64,000 nucleotides of DNA from DYFT01 sp041695085 (GTDB lineage: Bacteria; Bacteroidota; Ignavibacteria; UBA10030). Under the pieces are notes generated by a model. The model searched no databases and was not told the origin of the DNA. It saw only the letters and a program-made list of their open reading frames with translations. The stretch covers positions 1 through 64,000 of the forward strand of contig JBGFRO010000006.1 of assembly GCA_041695085.1 (NCBI GenBank), given 5' to 3'. The position numbers were made by a program, and so were the translations under genes. Below are positions 60,133 through 64,000 of this stretch, one piece after another. Within the stretch, counting starts at the first letter, position 1. Every line of letters starts with the position of its first letter.

Positions 60133-60584
60133 CACTTTTCGAAACTTGGCAGAAGTCCTTCCGAGTACGTTTTCACGCTGAACGATAAGCAGTTCTTTCG
60201 GGTTGGGTGACTCACCTCTTTAAGCGGTACGCACGAGGAGGCAACCTCAGCAACCCGAAGAAATTTTCTGTTTTAACAATCCGGCAGAAATCGCGAACAA
60301 TCAATCATCAGGATATGAAGGAGAACCGGAGGTTTCACTTTGTGTTACAGAGGTTTGCCGTTCGAGCTGAGGCTCCCGAACGCCGAGACCCGACAGGCGA
60401 TAGAGGACGCTCGGAGGGGAAAGCTCAGGCGGTTCCGTACTGTGAAAGCGCTTGCCAAGGAACTCAACCGATAGTGAGAACCGTCTCCCGAACAAACCAG
60501 TTCAAGCAGAACATGAGAAAAATCCTTTAGAACCCGTCATTCCGAACTTGTTTCGGAATCTGAACGAGGAATCATCATCCTTCG
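60133..60584. other. Intergenic region without a supported gene
   Basis: 452 bases between tRNA-Ile2 and the convergent TPR glycosyltransferase gene. An open frame at 60207-60530 (plus) has unlikely composition and no ribosome binding site, and I do not accept it. The only structured element is the small palindrome at 60539-60559, listed separately. Confidence 0.6.
60539..60559. repeat. REP-like palindrome
   Basis: ATTCCGAA and TTCGGAAT form a perfect 8-bp stem around the loop CTTGT. The sequence around it (GTCATTCCGAACTTGTTTC) is a wording met in dispersed intergenic repeats of many bacteria; a second GTCATTCC follows at about 60574. It lies 25 bases past the stop side of the convergent gene. 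Confidence 0.5.
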
Positions 60585-62360
60585 TCATTCCACCACCTGC
60601 TTCTGCAACCGAGATCTCACCTCGCGTAGGAGATCGGGCGGTACGCTTGCCCCGAATTCCATCGCCTTCTTGCAGTGGCCCCATGCCTCCTCGTATGCTC
60701 CTTGCTCGTAGTACAGAAAACAGAGGTTATGATGCGCATCGGCCATTGTAGGCTCACGTTGGATGGCCTCCATCCAGTAGTGTTTTGCTTTCTCGGGCAT
60801 ATGCGCGTCGTAGTAGAGCACACCAAGGTTAAAACGAACGTGAGCGTCTTCCCTCTGTTCCTCCAGAACTCGCTCAAAGTGTTCGACGGCACGAATCAAG
60901 AATCCTCTTCCGAAATACACAATCGCTCGTGCGTGCTTGAGTTCGGCAGAACCTGGTTCTCGTAAGGAGCGCTTTTCGAGCACAGCAACGAGATTCCGAA
61001 TCTCCTCGCTGGTCAAACTCTTTTCTTGTGCCTCGGACGCCTTTTCTGATGGCGTCTGTCTCATTCGATCGATTTCAGTCCGGAGGAAGGCAGGGAGATG
61101 CATGCGATGAAGGGGTGCATAGAGTGTTTCATCGCTTGGCGAGGTGCGCGCAGCGTACTCGCGAAGCGTGATGGAATTCTTATAGTCGAATGAATGTGTC
61201 CAACTCATCCAGGACAGCACAATGACCACAAGTGTCGTAGCAGGAGGGAGGACCGATCGAAGCCGTCCAGCCCACTCAGGCAGTTTGAAGGAAACAAAGA
61301 GGATGACGACTCCAATCATCGGCACATAGAGGCGATGCTCGTAGAATTTCGGCGGGTAGAAGAGCTTGTCGTGATGAAAAAATGTCGGCGCGAGGAAAAG
61401 ACCAAACCACAGGATGCAAAATGCTGCCAGTCCCCAACGACGATCTTTCGAAAAAAGAAAGAGAGCGACGGTTCCCGCCAACGACAGCACTCCCGCGACA
61501 ATGGAAAGGTCTTGTTCCACCGGAGCAAACGCCAGGTCAAACGGCCAGAAGATCTTTCCGTAGAAGGCAAACGCAACGGACCAATGCGAGAGGATTGTTT
61601 TTATTGCATACCACAGATCTCCGATGGGAGCTATCTGCGCTATGTAGCGCATCAATTGCCAGTTGATGACGACGACTGTCCAACCAAGAATCCACACGAA
61701 CGTTTGCCGGGAGATAAGAGGTTTTTTCTCCACCCAGACGCTCAAGGCAAGTGCGAGAAGGGGGAAAGCAATCGCGGTCTCTTTGGTAAGAAGTGAAAAA
61801 AAGAAAAGGAGAAGACTGAAAACGTACCAATGAATGCGCCCAGTTTCGAGGAATCTGATGTAGGTTATGAACGTTGGAAGCAGCACGATGGCGAGCAACG
61901 AATCGTTTCTGCCGGAAATCCACGCCACCGCTTGTGTCAACGCCGGATGAACGCAGAAGAGGAGAGCTGCCACGAATGATTTTGACCGTTCGAATTTCAT
62001 CACCAATAACATGAAGAAGAGCAGCATGCAGGCGAACGCATGAAAAAGAACATTGAGCAAATGATATCCCCAAAGCTCGAGTCCGCTCAGCTGGGCGGAA
62101 AGAATGAATGTGATGGTGAGTAAGGGTCTGTAGAGGTTTCCACCTTGTCCCTGATGTCCTGCGTCTTCGAACAACTCACGCGGAATATCGGAAAGCTCGT
62201 CGATGTGCGAAAAATTGCGCGCGATGAGGATATAGTCGTCGAAGTACGTGAACTCCGTGAAGGAGAGGATGTGACCGTACAACGAACAGGAGGCGATGAA
62301 GAGGAGCGCGTAAGGTCTCCATGAAGCCAAGGAGTTATCGAGACGGACAGAAAGGCTCAT
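60585..62360 (-). CDS. TMTC-like membrane glycosyltransferase with C-terminal TPRs
   Basis: A 591-residue protein. Ten or so helices (about 15-390) start with the conserved acidic loop TYFDDYILIARN and GGNLYRPLLTITFIL, then LFHAFACMLLFFML and FCVHPALTQAVAWISGRND, the pattern of TMTC/DUF1736-type O-glycosyltransferases. The C-terminal 150 residues are tetratricopeptide repeats (AVEHFERVLEEQREDAHVRF, LGVLYYDAHMPEKAKHYWME, NLCFLYYEQGAYEEAWGHCK). The upstream gene's stop overlaps its start (ATGA). Confidence 0.88.
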   Translation of the reverse strand: MSLSVRLDNSLASWRPYALLFIASCSLYGHILSFTEFTYFDDYILIARNFSHIDELSDIPRELFEDAGHQGQGGNLYRPLLTITFILSAQLSGLELWGYHLLNVLFHAFACMLLFFMLLVMKFERSKSFVAALLFCVHPALTQAVAWISGRNDSLLAIVLLPTFITYIRFLETGRIHWYVFSLLLFFFSLLTKETAIAFPLLALALSVWVEKKPLISRQTFVWILGWTVVVINWQLMRYIAQIAPIGDLWYAIKTILSHWSVAFAFYGKIFWPFDLAFAPVEQDLSIVAGVLSLAGTVALFLFSKDRRWGLAAFCILWFGLFLAPTFFHHDKLFYPPKFYEHRLYVPMIGVVILFVSFKLPEWAGRLRSVLPPATTLVVIVLSWMSWTHSFDYKNSITLREYAARTSPSDETLYAPLHRMHLPAFLRTEIDRMRQTPSEKASEAQEKSLTSEEIRNLVAVLEKRSLREPGSAELKHARAIVYFGRGFLIRAVEHFERVLEEQREDAHVRFNLGVLYYDAHMPEKAKHYWMEAIQREPTMADAHHNLCFLYYEQGAYEEAWGHCKKAMEFGASVPPDLLREVRSRLQKQVVE

Positions 62361-63979
62361 TGGACGGATGCGGCTTCAATCCTTTCGTGGATATTCGTGT
62401 AGTACATTTGTGTCGGGGGCATGCGAAGGCTGTCCGGATCAGTGATCAGCCGCAGGGTATTTCTTCCCGGCGTCCATTCGTAGCGAGCGCGGAGCCGATA
62501 CGATGCGCTGCTGTAGTGCTGATACCAATTCAAAATACGTTCCACCTTTTCCGACACCCTGTACCACGTGGGGAGCACCTGTGTATAGAGCAGGACGCGC
62601 GGTTGTGAGGATTCTACCTCTCGTATGAATTCATTCATCATCGTCATGGCATGCGGTTGAGGTTCGACGAGCGAATAGATATACATGTAGCCTGTGGCGG
62701 AGCGTCGTTTTGTGTAGAAGAAGACTTCCGGTTCGTTGCCGACGATGGCAATTCTGTCTTCAGGGGAAGTCCATTCCTTCAGGTATACCGAGATGACTTT
62801 CATTTCCGGAAAAGGATGTCCTCCGTACGTTGTGCGAGTGACCTCAAAAGGCGTCATACGAAAAAATACATCCGCGTGCGAGGCGAGAGGTGAAACAAGT
62901 GCTATCATGGCGATCGCAACAGGAAAGATGGTTCGAGTAGGTTTCCACTCTAAGCGGCTGAAAAGGAGACGAAGACACTCAAGACCCAAACCGAAGAGGA
63001 GCGATATGCCCGGCAGGAGAAGAACAAAGTAATGCGGACGGAAAAAGAATCCGGGGGTGATCGAGATGAGTCCTGCCAGGAAAAAGGAAATGGCGAACAT
63101 GCGGGTCGACCGTAGTTCTTTTCTTAACAGAATTCCTGCAAGCCCGACAGCTGCGACGATCCAAAGAGGAGACGTTGCGCGAAAGAGAGGCAAGAAAGAT
63201 GTCAGGAAGAATGTTGGGATTTCATCTATCTGCAATTGCGATGTGTAGGCGCGGGCGTAGGTGAACGTCCAAAACCAGAATTTTTCCCAGACTCCTGCGA
63301 TGAGCACATACATGATCATCATAATAAGAGGGAGGAGAACTCCTCCCCCGAACGAGATGAGCCGCAGGATCCAACCGCTTCTGTCCGCATCTTCCTGTTG
63401 CTTTGGAGAGAAGAGGAGATAGATCAATCCTCCAAGGCCGAAGAATGCCCCGTGTTGCTTTACGACGGCGGCAAGGCCGAAGAGAAAGCCGCTGAGAAGG
63501 AGGAGGGTACTTTGAGGGGAACGCCGGGTGGCTTCAAGCAATGCAAGAAATCCTCCGAGAGCGAACGGAAGGACGAAATGTTCTGCATTGGCCCAAAAGG
63601 ATTGAACGCGCCAACTCAGACTCAGAAGTGCGAAGGCCGAACTTGAAAGAGCGCCGACGAATTCACTCGCGACCTTCTTGCCGATGAAGTACATCAGCAG
63701 AATGGAGATGATGTTAGCGAGAAGGAGGGCGACATGGATGCCCCGATCCGATTCTCCAAAGAGTGCAAGGATCACGGCATACACGAAGTAGATGCCGGGA
63801 AACTTCATGTTATATGCTTCCGCGTACGGCGGAACGCCTTGGAGAATTAATTGTCCCATGTAAGCGTATTCGCCTTCATCACGCTCTAACGGAACATCCA
63901 ACAACCTCCACCGTACCGATGTGACAAGGATGATCGCCGCACAGAGGAGGACGAAAGGAGTTTTGAGCAATCGCTTCAT
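62357..63979 (-). CDS. GT-C type (GT39/ArnT-like) membrane glycosyltransferase
   Basis: A 540-residue protein with about 11 helices. The first periplasmic loop carries the Asp-Glu pair typical of GT39/ArnT enzymes (PLERDEGEYAYMGQLIL) followed by NMKFPGIYFVYAVIL. The C-terminal 150 residues are soluble and contain RIAIVGNEPEVFFYTKRRSA, a small Rossmann-like segment seen in such enzymes. It is the first gene in view of a minus-strand unit; its promoter region lies beyond or at the right edge (21 bases remain). Confidence 0.88.
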   Translation of the reverse strand: MKRLLKTPFVLLCAAIILVTSVRWRLLDVPLERDEGEYAYMGQLILQGVPPYAEAYNMKFPGIYFVYAVILALFGESDRGIHVALLLANIISILLMYFIGKKVASEFVGALSSSAFALLSLSWRVQSFWANAEHFVLPFALGGFLALLEATRRSPQSTLLLLSGFLFGLAAVVKQHGAFFGLGGLIYLLFSPKQQEDADRSGWILRLISFGGGVLLPLIMMIMYVLIAGVWEKFWFWTFTYARAYTSQLQIDEIPTFFLTSFLPLFRATSPLWIVAAVGLAGILLRKELRSTRMFAISFFLAGLISITPGFFFRPHYFVLLLPGISLLFGLGLECLRLLFSRLEWKPTRTIFPVAIAMIALVSPLASHADVFFRMTPFEVTRTTYGGHPFPEMKVISVYLKEWTSPEDRIAIVGNEPEVFFYTKRRSATGYMYIYSLVEPQPHAMTMMNEFIREVESSQPRVLLYTQVLPTWYRVSEKVERILNWYQHYSSASYRLRARYEWTPGRNTLRLITDPDSLRMPPTQMYYTNIHERIEAASVQ

Positions 63980-64000
63980 GAATGCATCACACGCTGTCGG

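Noticed and set aside
60207..60530. 107-residue plus-strand frame after tRNA-Ile2
   Set aside because: No ribosome binding site, basic low-information sequence, and it ends in a repeat-like region.

Overview
The window looks like a chromosomal piece of a mesophilic or moderately thermophilic bacterium of the FCB group, most likely an Ignavibacteria/Kapabacteria/Kryptonia-type relative of the Bacteroidota. The basis is the pair of secreted proteins ending in the 'NYPNPFNPTTTIR' type IX secretion (T9SS) sorting tail, a GWxTD-domain protein, a FecI-FecR-TonB receptor cascade with STN and DUF4974 domains, DUF4837 and DUF3108 proteins, and canonical sigma70-like promoters. Genes are densely packed with many ATGA-type overlaps. 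There is no phage, plasmid, CRISPR array or intact insertion sequence; the only mobile-element trace is a decayed integrase-core gene at 36950-37603.

Layout. 1-6029 (minus): ECF sigma factor, FecR anti-sigma factor, TonB-dependent receptor and the start of an unrecognised exported protein that runs off the left edge. 6421-9220: DNA primase, a dicluster ferredoxin and bacterioferritin. 9296-11693: two adjacent near-identical geranylgeranyl-reductase-family flavoproteins. 11793-27728 (all plus): heptosyltransferase-like GT9, DUF3108 protein, deoxyhypusine-synthase-like protein, CPBP protease, DUF2007 zinc protein, CdsA, RimO, GWxTD protein, BamA-like outer membrane protein, a UbiA prenyltransferase of the digeranylgeranylglyceryl-phosphate-synthase type, RNase HII, YraN, PncB, PncA, CstA and an RNase H-like nuclease. 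27901-30291: a hybrid histidine kinase whose ribosome binding site lies inside a 10-bp perfect hairpin. 30296-36248 (minus): tilS, hpt, ftsH, a SEC59/DGK1-type lipid kinase and a DUF4837 lipoprotein, preceded by tRNA-Met. 37877-42429: molybdenum cofactor genes (moeA-moaD-moaE-moaA) followed by a small c-type cytochrome and a sulfite-oxidase-fold molybdoenzyme that could use the cofactor. 42467-50589: secreted proteins, including a beta-propeller protein and a subtilase, both with T9SS tails, a free-standing subtilase-prodomain-like lipoprotein just before the subtilase, and an exported M24 aminopeptidase. 50683-51334: ribosomal protein S21 and a zinc-ribbon protein. 51641-63979: a surface glycosylation region with five polytopic GT-C glycosyltransferase-like proteins, a dolichol-phosphate-mannose-synthase-like GT2, a methyltransferase and tRNA-Ile2(CAT).

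The most interesting points are: (i) two geranylgeranyl reductases, a neighbouring ferredoxin and a DGGGP-synthase-like UbiA enzyme, which together suggest saturated archaeal-type isoprenoid lipids or a saturated quinone side chain; (ii) the orphan subtilase prodomain beside its likely target protease; (iii) the hairpin that buries the ribosome binding site of the hybrid kinase; (iv) a c-type cytochrome with a His where the axial Met is expected, next to a molybdoenzyme; (v) an integrase-core open frame with its catalytic acids lost; and (vi) a recurring promoter form, TTGCNN-17 bp-TAnnnT. All functions are read from motifs and context only; no database search was run.
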